Assembly: GCA_949293595.1 (NCBI GenBank)
Contig: CASFDW010000004.1
Coordinates: forward strand, 55,209 to 119,208
Length of the DNA: 64,000 nucleotides
Direction of reading: 5' to 3'
Origin: an uncultured Spirochaetales bacterium
Lineage (GTDB): Bacteria; Spirochaetota; Spirochaetia; Sphaerochaetales; Sphaerochaetaceae
Made by a program: the position numbers and the translations under genes. Shown piece after piece: positions 1 to 7,191 of this stretch. How positions within the stretch are numbered: the stretch's first letter is position 1; the number at the start of each line of letters is the position of its first letter. The notes below the pieces were generated by a model. It was not told the DNA's origin, ran no database searches, and worked only from the letters and a program-made list of their open reading frames with translations.

Positions 1-122
1 CAAGGTCTTCTTGACTGGAATGCATATGTCATGAAGAACACCGGCACAGCAGACAAGCCGGACTACCCGAATATTGGTACAAGCGCCATTCTGATGGCTG
101 ATATCTCTCTGGATGGCAAGAT

Positions 123-210
123 CTGGACTCCAGTAGGAACGAACACCAATCAGTACACCGGTACGTTCGACGGAAACAGATATACGATAAGCAACCTGAA
201 AATCGATTCG
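123..210 (+). repeat. 88-bp internal repeat, copy 1 (copy 2 at 1424-1511)
   Basis: Bases 123-210 recur at 1424-1511 with a single difference (A152 versus G1453). The offset of 1301 bp equals a whole number of codons once the 17-bp duplication is subtracted, so both copies were in frame in the ancestral gene. They encode WTPVGTNTN.YTGTFDGNRY and the following residues. Confidence 0.9.
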
Positions 211-582
211 CCGAATGGTAAATATTTGGGCTTGTTAGGATATATTGCACCTGACGGTATAGTAAAAGACCTTACATTGAGCGACGTGGAAATATCTGGG
301 AATAACTACATCGGTGGCATCGCCGGATATAATTATGGGACAATCGAAAACTGCAGCGTAGTATCCGGAAGCGTTTCAGGAACAGATTCTGTCGGCGGTA
401 TCGTAGGATACAACGTTGGGACAATCTCAGGCTGTAATAATAAGGGAAAGGTTTCAGGAACAGAGGCAGCGTGTGTCGGCGGTATCGCTGGATACAACAG
501 AGGGACAATCTCAGGTTGTAATAATGAGGGAAATGTTTCAGAAACAGAGAAAGGGTGTGTCGGCGGTATCGCTGGATTCAGT

Positions 583-616
583 TATGGGACAATCTCAGCT
601 ATGGGACAATCTCAGC
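583..616 (+). repeat. 17-bp perfect tandem duplication that shifts the reading frame
   Basis: The unit tatgggacaatctcagc occupies 583-599 and is repeated exactly at 600-616. Removing one copy joins the upstream frame to the downstream frame, and the GLUG repeats then read through. The duplication is therefore the direct cause of the first frameshift. Confidence 0.9.
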
Positions 617-2342
617 TTGTCACAATACTGGAGATGTTTATTCAGAATCCGGAAATGACGTCGGCGGAATAGCAGGAGGCAATTTGGGGACAATCTCAGC
701 TTGTTACAACACAGGAGACGTTTCAGGATCCAGTAACATCGGTGGAATCGTAGGACAAAACTATTCTGAGAATATCACAGCTTGCTACTGGTCAGGCGAG
801 ACACCAAAAGGAATCGGAAACGATGAGAGTGCGTCGGGAGCCATTCATGTTGATTCCGCTTGGGACAAATCCATAATAAACAGACTTAACAATGGAATCT
901 ATTTGTACAACCAGGAAAACACAGATAATATATGCAATTTCCATTATGTTGAGGGAAACGGCCTTCCAAAATTGGAAAGCGGAGCCCCGGAAAACATACA
1001 AGGAGAAGTTACAAGTGCGTCGTTTGCCTCCACTGAATTGACTCTAAAAATCGGAGGATTTAAGAAACTGGAATTGATATTGGAGCCCGAGGGTGTTGAA
1101 TACAGCATAATCACTTGGGAATCGAGCGATGAAGAGGTTGCCACGGTCGATGAACAAGGATTGGTCTGCGTACAGAATACGGGAACTACGACAATAACAG
1201 CAACCATCGATAATGTTTTTTCGGCAGAATGTACGATTAACGTCCTTGTTCCAGATAAGGATAGAGACGGATATGAAATAACGACTGACGGCACATGGAA
1301 TATCTACACAGCAGACGGTCTTATTGCATGGAATGGATACGTGACGACAAATGGAGAGTATTCATATCCCGAAAGGCTGAAGACAAACGCGGTATTGCTG
1401 GACAATATTACGCTCCTTGACAACTGGACTCCAGTAGGAACGAACACCAATCGGTACACCGGTACGTTCGACGGAAACAGATATACGATAAGCAACCTGA
1501 AAATCGATTCGTCAGATAGTTATTACTTAGGCTTGTTCGGAAGTGTTGCAGAGACAGGCGTAGTAAAAGACCTTACATTAAGCAACGTGGTAATATCTGG
1601 GGCCACATACATCGGTGGCATTACAGGAAATAATTATGGGACAATCGAAAACTGCAGCTTAATAGAAGGAAGCATTTCAGGAGATAGCAGTGTCGGCGGC
1701 ATTGCTGGATATAACTGGAGTACCATCAGCGATTGTAGTGCATCTGGTAGTATTATCGGAATGTATGGATATACAGGAGGAATCGCAGGGGTGGAAATAG
1801 AGGGGAAATCATCGCATGTCATAATGCAGGGAATGTTTCCTTGGAACAGAGCGGTGGTGGTGTTATGGTTTATGTTGGAGGCATTGTTGGGCATAATTCA
1901 AACTGTGTCATAGCCTGCTACAATACAGGGAATGTTAGCTTTTCCTCATATTCAGGAGGGATTGTTGGGGATAATTATGGTGAAATCATTGCATGTTACA
2001 GTATCGGGGACATAAGTGGAGATTACTCGTCTGGAGGAATTACCGGTTCTATCGATAGCGGCACACTGAAAAGCAATTACTGGGCAAAAGGAACAGAAGG
2101 AACCCCTGAATTTGGTATCGGCAACAAGAAAAGTAATGATAATGCTACCGAAGTCGATGGAGACAGCGTCACATGGGAAGCTGCGACTTCAGCAATGAAT
2201 AGCGCAATCACCGTTTGGAATGGGGATAACAACAATGGATGCGGTTATCATTTCATGCAGAATGATGGAGAAAGCGAGCCGCTTGTTCTTGAGAAAGGTG
2301 CACCCGCAACAACATGATCGGCCTTGCGACTTCATGAAGATT

Positions 2343-2375
2343 GTCCGCTCCAAAAAGGGGCGGACATTCTTTCTG
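2343..2375 (+). terminator. Rho-independent terminator after the GLUG gene
   Basis: Stem gtccgc (2343-2348) pairs with gcggac (2360-2365), with extra pairs extending into the loop. It is followed by the T-rich tract attctttct. It lies 26 bp after the stop codon of the surface-protein gene. Confidence 0.7.
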
Positions 2376-2713
2376 CCGGAACATAAGAGTGTTGTTGTTA
2401 TTCCTGCTACAACTGAATCTTGGCGGTGTGAAGAAGCACCTGTTCCCAAAAGGCGCACACTCAATAAGAATGGGCCCAGAAATTCAGATTGCCTGTTCTT
2501 CTTCATGAAGGTCGATCCTGTACCAAAATCCTACATGATCAGAGCCAATACGGCAACCGAGGCAAAGACCCCATACACTCCCAGGATGCACGAGACAATC
2601 TTACTGCGTCTTACGGACCGTCTGGAGTATTTATTCAATATCATGGTATTCAGGTTGTAGAGATTTTTTTTCTGCCCATTTTATCTGCCCAAACAGTTTG
2701 CAAGGTGAATGGA
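2376..2713. other. Intergenic stretch with no secure gene
   Basis: This roughly 340-bp stretch between two terminators shows no known domain on either strand. A plus-strand frame covering part of it starts inside the GLUG gene, has unremarkable composition and no ribosome binding site. The only candidate gene is the short minus-strand frame at 2531-2644, listed separately. Confidence 0.5.
2531..2644 (-). CDS. Candidate 37-residue single-span membrane peptide
   Basis: This short frame begins ATG at 2644 and ends TAG at 2531. It encodes a basic N-terminus (MILNKYSRRSVRRSK) followed by about 20 hydrophobic residues (IVSCILGVYGVFASVAVLAL). That is the layout of a small single-pass membrane protein with cytoplasmic positive charges. 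Against it, there is no Shine-Dalgarno sequence in front of the ATG, while most genes in this window have a clear one, and it sits downstream of the tRNA operon terminator without an obvious promoter. I do not recognise a family. It could be a chance frame or the remnant of a longer gene. Confidence 0.3.
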   Translation of the reverse strand: MILNKYSRRSVRRSKIVSCILGVYGVFASVAVLALIM

Positions 2714-2761
2714 GAAAAATAAAAGGCCCAACTAATTCCATAGGCTGGAATCAATTAGGCC
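2714..2761 (-). terminator. Terminator of the tRNA operon
   Basis: Arms 2725-2740 and 2746-2761 form a stem of about 16 pairs, including three wobbles, around a 5-nt loop. On the minus strand it is followed by a T-rich tract (complement of aaaaataaaa). It lies directly after tRNA-Gly and ends the five-tRNA transcript. Confidence 0.85.
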
Positions 2762-2764
2762 CTA

Positions 2765-2836
2765 AGCGAAAGACGGGACTTGAACCCGCGACATCCACCT
2801 TGGCAAGGTGGAGCTCTACCACTGAGCTACTTTCGC
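2765..2836 (-). tRNA. tRNA-Gly(GCC)
   Basis: The complement folds as a 72-nt cloverleaf with acceptor gcgaaag/ctttcgc, the T-loop sequence ggttcaagtcc, and anticodon GCC in the loop cttgcca. CCA is not encoded. It is the last gene of the His-Arg-Lys-Leu-Gly operon. Confidence 0.93.
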
Positions 2837-2848
2837 ATTTTTGACTCT

Positions 2849-2928
2849 TGCGAGAGAAGGGACTCGAACCCTTAAGCCGAAGCACTAGTTCCTAAGACTA
2901 GCGTGTATACCAATTCCACCACTCTCGC
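2849..2928 (-). tRNA. tRNA-Leu(TAG)
   Basis: The complement has acceptor gcgagag/ctctcgc, anticodon stem ctagt/actag with loop cttagga (anticodon TAG, reading CUA), a short class II variable arm (gcttcggct) and a standard T-arm. CCA is not encoded. Confidence 0.9.
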
Positions 2929-2967
2929 AGTTTTTCACCACTTCCGCAGTGGTTGGTATATAAGTCT

Positions 2968-3040
2968 TGAGCCGCAAAGGGATCGAACCTTTGACCCGCA
3001 GATTAAGAGTCTGCTGCTCTACCAGCTGAGCTAGCGGCCC
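2968..3040 (-). tRNA. tRNA-Lys(CTT)
   Basis: The complement has acceptor gggccgc/gcggctc with one G-T pair, anticodon stem gcaga/tctgc, loop ctcttaa giving anticodon CTT, and T-loop ttcgatc. It is 73 nt with no encoded CCA. Confidence 0.92.
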
Positions 3041-3051
3041 ATTGTTGGAAT

Positions 3052-3125
3052 CGCGCCCTGTAGGACTCGAACCTACGACCTGCGGATTCGAAGTCCGATA
3101 CTCTATCCAGCTGAGCTAAGAGCGC
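3052..3125 (-). tRNA. tRNA-Arg(TCG)
   Basis: The complement has acceptor gcgctct/agggcgc, anticodon loop cttcgaa (anticodon TCG), and T-arm gtaggttcgagtcctac. The outermost pair of the anticodon stem (27-43) looks like a T-C mismatch; otherwise the cloverleaf is normal. Confidence 0.9.
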
Positions 3126-3130
3126 TTTTG

Positions 3131-3203
3131 GGTGGAAGAAGGGATTCGAACCCTCGACAACCAGATCCACAATCTGGCGCTCTACCACTGAACTACTTCC
3201 ACC
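3131..3203 (-). tRNA. tRNA-His(GTG)
   Basis: The complement has anticodon stem ccaga/tctgg with loop ttgtgga (anticodon GTG). An extra 5' G (base 3203) faces a discriminator C (base 3131), the G-1:C73 pair characteristic of histidine tRNA. It is the first gene of the tRNA operon. Confidence 0.92.
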
Positions 3204-3250
3204 ATTATGGAAATCTCATGGCGTGTACCAGTACAATTTCAACATGCAGT

Positions 3251-3279
3251 ACTATGCCAAAAACTGGCTTTCATGTCAA
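3251..3279 (-). promoter_or_regulatory. Promoter of the tRNA operon
   Basis: On the minus strand a consensus TTGACA (3279-3274) is followed after 17 bp by CATAGT (3256-3251, four of six matches). Transcription would start near 3244, about 40 bp ahead of tRNA-His. Confidence 0.7.
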
Positions 3280-3371
3280 CATCTTTTCGCAAAAAAAAAT
3301 GTTTTTCTTATTTTTGCTCCAGCCGGATAGAGTATCGTCCATTCTAATTTCAGGCGATAAAAATAATAATA

Positions 3372-4283
3372 TCACAGCGCGATGATCAAAACAGGAATCA
3401 GGATCAGGGCTATCACTATTGAAACACTTCCTGCAAACCCTGCCAGCTCGATGTTCCCCCTCAGCTCCTCCGTAAATGCCGGGGCAGCGCTTGCAATTGG
3501 GGCAAAGGCTGTTATTGCAACTGATTTCCGTATTCCTATGTCAAACGGTGCAAAGAAATAGAAGGCTCCGGCAATGATTGCCGCAAGCATCAGTCTGAGA
3601 ATGTTCACATATGCAACTTCCTTGAACAATTCCTTTGTGAATTTGAACTCCATCATCAGGCCCAGCATGAACATTGCGATCACTCCGTTTGCAGGACTTA
3701 TCGAGGATGCGAAATCAAATACGAAGGCAGGAAGCTTCAATCCCATGACGGATAAAATCAGCATGATCACATAAACTGTGAACGCCGGTTTTGTGAAAAC
3801 CTTCAGCAAGGCCTTTGGAATGCTGGTCCCTTCCTTAACCCCGTCCACTACCATCGAGGTGATGATTGCATTCGCACCGACACACATCACCGCATTCCCC
3901 ATGTCGAAAAGACAGGCGGAGACGACACCTGAGGCTCCGAGCAAACCGGAGACGAACGGCAGTGTGAAATTACCTATGTTGTAGGCCGGAAGGTTCAGCA
4001 TGTAGAAAATCTTGTCATCACGTTCCTTGCCCCTGCTTATGAGGTATCCAAGATAAAGCATAAGGCAATTTGCAGAGAAGCCTATCAGGGGAATCATCAT
4101 CAGTTTGTAATCAAAGACAAATGTCCTGAAAGAAGCCAGTATCGCACAGGGCAAGGTAATGTTCAGGATCAATCTTGAAAGACTGGCGGAGTCTTCCTTT
4201 CTCAATACTCCTGCTTTTTTCAGTACGTAGGCCAAGGCGATCATCATGAAGAAAAAAAGCGCTCTTACAAGTATTTCTCCCAT
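3372..4283 (-). CDS. AEC-family (auxin efflux carrier-type) transporter
   Basis: An inner-membrane protein of 303 residues, made of about ten hydrophobic segments in two halves, beginning MGEILVRALFFFMMIALAYV and containing the family's conserved NIT.PC segment and the NLPAYNIGNFTLPF region. Members export or import malate, other organic acids or auxin-like compounds; the substrate here cannot be told. The start at 4283 is chosen over an upstream ATG at 4325 because AAAGGA lies about 9 bases ahead of it and because it leaves a 16-bp gap instead of an overlap with the SDR gene upstream. The two genes are probably cotranscribed. Confidence 0.85.
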   Translation of the reverse strand: MGEILVRALFFFMMIALAYVLKKAGVLRKEDSASLSRLILNITLPCAILASFRTFVFDYKLMMIPLIGFSANCLMLYLGYLISRGKERDDKIFYMLNLPAYNIGNFTLPFVSGLLGASGVVSACLFDMGNAVMCVGANAIITSMVVDGVKEGTSIPKALLKVFTKPAFTVYVIMLILSVMGLKLPAFVFDFASSISPANGVIAMFMLGLMMEFKFTKELFKEVAYVNILRLMLAAIIAGAFYFFAPFDIGIRKSVAITAFAPIASAAPAFTEELRGNIELAGFAGSVSIVIALILIPVLIIAL

Positions 4284-4299
4284 TTCATCGTCCTTTTTT

Positions 4300-5115
4300 T
4301 CATTGATGGTATATCTTCCTGACAAGGAAAAGCACCGCCCTGTCCGGAAGGAACCTGCGTAAAACCATCAGCATCCTGTATGACATTCCGACGGCAACCC
4401 GGACCGGAGGGTTATTTTTATTTGATACCTTTAGCGCGGTTTTTGCAACGGTCATCGGATCTTTCCCTTCTTTTTCATCCTTTTCCATCTGTCTTATCGC
4501 CATTTCGGCCTTTTCCCTGTATATGCTTGTTTCCGGAATGCCTGTTTCCCTTTTGGCTGTGAAAGCTGTCCTCGTGTCCCCTGGTTCGATGAGCACGGCC
4601 CTTATCCCGAAGGAGCCTGCTTCCATGCTCAATGCCTCCATATATGCCTCGAGGGCATACTTTGATGAGCTGTAGTGGCTTTGGAACGGGATCGAGACCC
4701 TACCTGCGATGGAACTTATGGCGATAACAAGACCTTTTCCTCTTTTCCTAAGGATTGGAAGTGCCGTACCGTTGACAGCAAGAACCCCGAAATAGTTTGT
4801 CTCAAACTGTTGCCTGACCATTTCCAACGGGGTGTCCTCTGCTGCTCCCGCTATTCCAAATCCTGCGGAATGGATCAAAATCCCGAAGTCTCCGATTTTT
4901 TCAAATGCTTTTTTTATCGAACCGGCATCCGTCACATCGCATCTGATTCCAGTTATGCTTCCAGTTTTGAATTCTTCGGTTTTCTCCTCAATTCTCCGGC
5001 TCAGGGCGAATACGGCATATCCATTCTGAGCGAAAAGTGTCGCACATGCCTTTCCGATTCCGCTGCTTGCCCCGGTGATCACAATCTTATCTCCATATGG
5101 GAAACTTTGTTTCAT
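4300..5115 (-). CDS. Short-chain dehydrogenase/reductase (SDR)
   Basis: A 271-residue classical-type SDR. The nucleotide-binding motif TGASSGIG follows MKQSFPYGDKIVI at the N-terminus, the usual NNAG is IHSAGFGI, and the catalytic Tyr/Lys pair is in YSSSKYALEAY with serines in ISSIAG. The C-terminal extension (about 40 residues ending RKIYHQ) matches SDRs acting on lipid-like or steroid-like substrates, but the substrate is unknown. The ATG at 5115 is preferred because the glycine motif then lies at the expected distance; an upstream in-frame ATG at 5244 would add 43 residues unlike the family. It leads the AEC transporter gene, 16 bp apart. Confidence 0.85.
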   Translation of the reverse strand: MKQSFPYGDKIVITGASSGIGKACATLFAQNGYAVFALSRRIEEKTEEFKTGSITGIRCDVTDAGSIKKAFEKIGDFGILIHSAGFGIAGAAEDTPLEMVRQQFETNYFGVLAVNGTALPILRKRGKGLVIAISSIAGRVSIPFQSHYSSSKYALEAYMEALSMEAGSFGIRAVLIEPGDTRTAFTAKRETGIPETSIYREKAEMAIRQMEKDEKEGKDPMTVAKTALKVSNKNNPPVRVAVGMSYRMLMVLRRFLPDRAVLFLVRKIYHQ

Positions 5116-5157
5116 GACAATTTTATAAATCAAATTACGAATAAATAGAAGCTTTTT

Positions 5158-5178
5158 GGACAAACTGCCGGCTTGTCC
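5158..5178. repeat. Hairpin just upstream of tnpB, possible left end of the IS element
   Basis: ggacaa (5158-5163) and ttgtcc (5173-5178) form a perfect 6-bp stem around a 9-nt loop. IS200/IS605 elements carry subterminal imperfect palindromes recognised by TnpA, so this may be a left-end hairpin. No TnpA gene accompanies it. Confidence 0.35.
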
Positions 5179-5190
5179 GATTCTATGGGC

Positions 5191-6357
5191 ATGAGACAGT
5201 TTTTGGCAAGATGCTACAGGGCATACCCGACTGAAAAGCAGCAATCATACATACATAGGATGTTCGGATGCCAGAGAAAGGTCTGGAACGAGCTTCTTTG
5301 TGCCAAGATCGAGCATCACAAGAAGTTTTGCAGGACGTTGAGGAACCATCCCTCCGACCTTGAAAGAAGCTTTCCATATTTAAACGAGGTGGATCAGGTG
5401 CCTCTTGCCAATACCTTGCTGGAATTGGAAAAGGCTTGGGATCACTGTATGAAGAGTGGGAAGTATCCAGATTTCATCCCGAAGAACAAGGAGAAGAAGT
5501 CATACGTCCTTCTTTCCTCCAGGAACGATCTGTCCGTTGTTTTCAGAAGCAAGCGGAACAATCACGTCAGCTTTGGAAATCTCGGATGGCTTAAATTCAC
5601 GTGTCACCGTCCGTTTCCCACGGGTGGAAGGCTTCTGCATGCTAGACTTTCGAACCGGTTTGCCGGATGTTACCACATATCCTTCTGCTTTGAAATAGAT
5701 GCCGAGGTAAAAACCCGGCCCGTGGAGACTGATTTGGTGGAGGGGCTAGACTACAGCCAGACGAAGCTTGCCGTTTCCTCAAGCGGGATGTTCGATCCGG
5801 GAAGCGAGGAAATCCATTGGTACAGGAACCTTGAGGACAGGTTGGCTCACGAGCAGAAAAAACTCTCCAGGATGGAGCTTTTCTCAAGGAATTGGTGGAA
5901 GCAGAAAAACAGGCTGGCCAAAATACATTCAAAAGCAGTGTGCAGGAGAAATGATTTTTTGCACAAATATTCCCATTGCCTGGCTGTATCAAGATCCGCC
6001 GTTGCCGTCGAAGATATTGATATGAGGGTCATGGCAAGGAAAAAACATATGGGAAAAAACGCCATGGACAACGGATGGGGGAAGCTGCGCAGGTTCCTAT
6101 CATACAAGCTTGAGTCACGTGGAAAGAAACTTGTTGTGATCCCATGGTATTTCCCGTCAAGCAAACTATGCGGTTTCTGCGGCTATGTGAACAATTCAAT
6201 CACCTTGGACGACCGGACGATAACCTGTCCGTCTTGCCATCATGTGTATGACAGGGACCTGAACGCGGCAGAAAACATTAAAAGAGAAGGAATAAGGCTT
6301 TTGAGAACCGGAGGGCCTCCGGGGATTGCCCGCTGGAAGATTCCGTCGGGAAGTTGA
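5191..6357 (+). CDS. tnpB: IS200/IS605-family TnpB, RNA-guided endonuclease
   Basis: About 388 residues, the length of a complete TnpB. TnpB proteins are RNA-guided nucleases related to Cas12 that help keep IS605-type elements in the genome. All expected parts are visible, counted from this start: an N-terminal helix-turn-helix/wedge region (MRQFLARCYRAYPTEKQ), RuvC-I Asp187 in EGLDYSQTKLAV, RuvC-II Glu274 in AVEDIDMR, a zinc ribbon with CGFC (327-330) and CPSC (346-349), and RuvC-III Asp356 in DRDLNAAENI. ATGs at 5185 and 5191 are both possible, without a clear ribosome binding site. No tnpA is in the window, so the copy is solitary. It is inserted between a minus-strand SDR and a minus-strand deacetylase gene. 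Confidence 0.93.
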   Translation: MRQFLARCYRAYPTEKQQSYIHRMFGCQRKVWNELLCAKIEHHKKFCRTLRNHPSDLERSFPYLNEVDQVPLANTLLELEKAWDHCMKSGKYPDFIPKNKEKKSYVLLSSRNDLSVVFRSKRNNHVSFGNLGWLKFTCHRPFPTGGRLLHARLSNRFAGCYHISFCFEIDAEVKTRPVETDLVEGLDYSQTKLAVSSSGMFDPGSEEIHWYRNLEDRLAHEQKKLSRMELFSRNWWKQKNRLAKIHSKAVCRRNDFLHKYSHCLAVSRSAVAVEDIDMRVMARKKHMGKNAMDNGWGKLRRFLSYKLESRGKKLVVIPWYFPSSKLCGFCGYVNNSITLDDRTITCPSCHHVYDRDLNAAENIKREGIRLLRTGGPPGIARWKIPSGS

Positions 6358-6442
6358 AAAACAGGCCACGTCCCGTTTTTACTCTATTCTGCCGCCCTTG
6401 GCTTTGCCTTGGGCGGCCTTTTTCCGGGACGGGCCTTTTTTT
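6300..6442 (+). ncRNA. Candidate omega RNA (reRNA) and right end of the tnpB element
   Basis: The 3' end of tnpB and the next 85 bp hold stacked hairpins: CCGGAGG/CCTCCGG (6308-6314 and 6316-6322), CCCG/CGGG enclosing GGAA/TTCC (6329-6350), and GCCGCCC/GGGCGGC (6391-6397 and 6411-6417). For TnpB families the guide RNA scaffold is known to overlap the 3' end of the gene and run to the right end of the element, so a structured RNA here is expected. Its exact borders and the guide cannot be defined from this sequence alone. Confidence 0.4.
6364..6442. terminator. Nested, bidirectional terminator between tnpB and the PIG-L gene
   Basis: Inner hairpin GCCGCCC (6391-6397)/GGGCGGC (6411-6417) is followed by CTTTTT. 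An outer imperfect stem, GGCCaCGTCCCG (6364-6375) with CGGGACGgGCC (6425-6435), is followed by seven T on the plus strand and, on the minus strand, by TTTTT. It can end both convergent transcripts. Confidence 0.75.
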
Positions 6443-7191
6443 CAAGGTTTGTAATATCCTGCTTCCGTAAAACAATGCATCATCACAGGCTGAAGAATTT
6501 TAAGTCCTGCTCCCAGCCGGTATCCCTTTTCCTGTCCGATCATACTTGCCCTGTATGTGAAATACATCCGGTAAAGTTGCATTGTTTTCTCATCGATCTG
6601 GCTTTCGTGCATTGCGATTGCTTTGAACATGTCTTCCATGTTGTCCGAGACATCGACCACATAATTAGGATTCTCCGTGAAATAAAACGCAATGAATCCG
6701 GCTTGATGCGGTGGTGTTGCCGTATTGCCCGGATATCTCAGCAAGCCCGATGATATGAAGGCCTGTGCCGCCGCTTTTCCAGTGACTATGTGATCATTGT
6801 GTGCCTCGTATGTAAGCCAGGGATCCGGAGACAAGATCAAATCCGGTTTTGTCTCCCTGATCGCCTCTGCCAACTCCCCTGCGAGCTCTGGAATGCTTTC
6901 AAGGCTTCCGTCCGCATGGTTGAGGAACCGGAAGTCGGATGCTCCCAAAAATCTTCCGCTGGCCTCCGCCTCGAGTCGTCTTATCCTGACGATGTCCTTT
7001 TCAAATTTTTCATCTGTTATTCCCAATGAACCATCCGTTACCGTCAGATAGTGGATCGTGGCATTGTTGTCCCTCAGCCTTGCAATCACATTTCCGCATC
7101 CGATCTCTGCGTCATCCGGATGCGGCTGTATCACAAGCACGTTCTTCATCTGTTCGAAAGAAAACTTGTCAAGAATGTCAAATATCTCCAT
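6442..7191 (-). CDS. PIG-L/LmbE-family N-acetyl-sugar deacetylase
   Basis: A 249-residue zinc-dependent deacetylase. The signature PHPDDAEIGCGN near residue 22 carries the first zinc ligands (His and Asp), and AHNDH in TYEAHNDHIVTGKAA carries the further histidines. Family members remove acetyl groups from N-acetylglucosamine-containing substrates. The start at 7191 is supported by a perfect AGGAGG six bases upstream; longer in-frame starts would add residues unlike the family. Its 5' end overlaps the end of the sugar symporter gene by 14 bp, so the two are translationally coupled, and the enzyme probably acts on what the symporter brings in. Substrate identity is inference. Confidence 0.88.
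   Translation of the reverse strand: MEIFDILDKFSFEQMKNVLVIQPHPDDAEIGCGNVIARLRDNNATIHYLTVTDGSLGITDEKFEKDIVRIRRLEAEASGRFLGASDFRFLNHADGSLESIPELAGELAEAIRETKPDLILSPDPWLTYEAHNDHIVTGKAAAQAFISSGLLRYPGNTATPPHQAGFIAFYFTENPNYVVDVSDNMEDMFKAIAMHESQIDEKTMQLYRMYFTYRASMIGQEKGYRLGAGLKILQPVMMHCFTEAGYYKP

Larger units (their letters stand above)
1..2317 (+). pseudogene. GLUG-repeat surface protein, 5' truncated by the window, two frameshifts
   Basis: The reading frame is open from base 1, so the 5' end lies outside the window. The product consists of GLUG-type repeats (GGIAGYN.GTI-like units about every 30 residues) plus one bacterial Ig-like (BIG_2) domain at about 1011-1252. Proteins of this kind are usually secreted or surface adhesins. 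The coding frame changes twice: at 583-616, where an exact 17-bp tandem duplication shifts it, and near 1788-1796, where the GGIAG...NRGEI repeat breaks between frames. Downstream of each break the repeats resume in another frame, so the ancestral gene was one ORF ending at 2317. It is either a pseudogene or switchable by slipped-strand mispairing. No promoter is visible. Confidence 0.8.

Noticed and set aside
300-760. Possible CRISPR or minisatellite array in the GLUG gene
   Set aside because: The roughly 90-bp periodicity follows protein repeats with diverged DNA, not identical repeats with unique spacers.
2220-2660. Plus-strand frame of 146 codons after the GLUG gene
   Set aside because: It starts inside the end of the GLUG gene in another frame, crosses its terminator, has no ribosome site and no known motif.
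3284-3371. A/T-run inverted repeat as a terminator for the AEC transporter gene
   Set aside because: The stem consists almost only of A-T pairs and lies about 60 bp after the stop codon, so the support is too weak.
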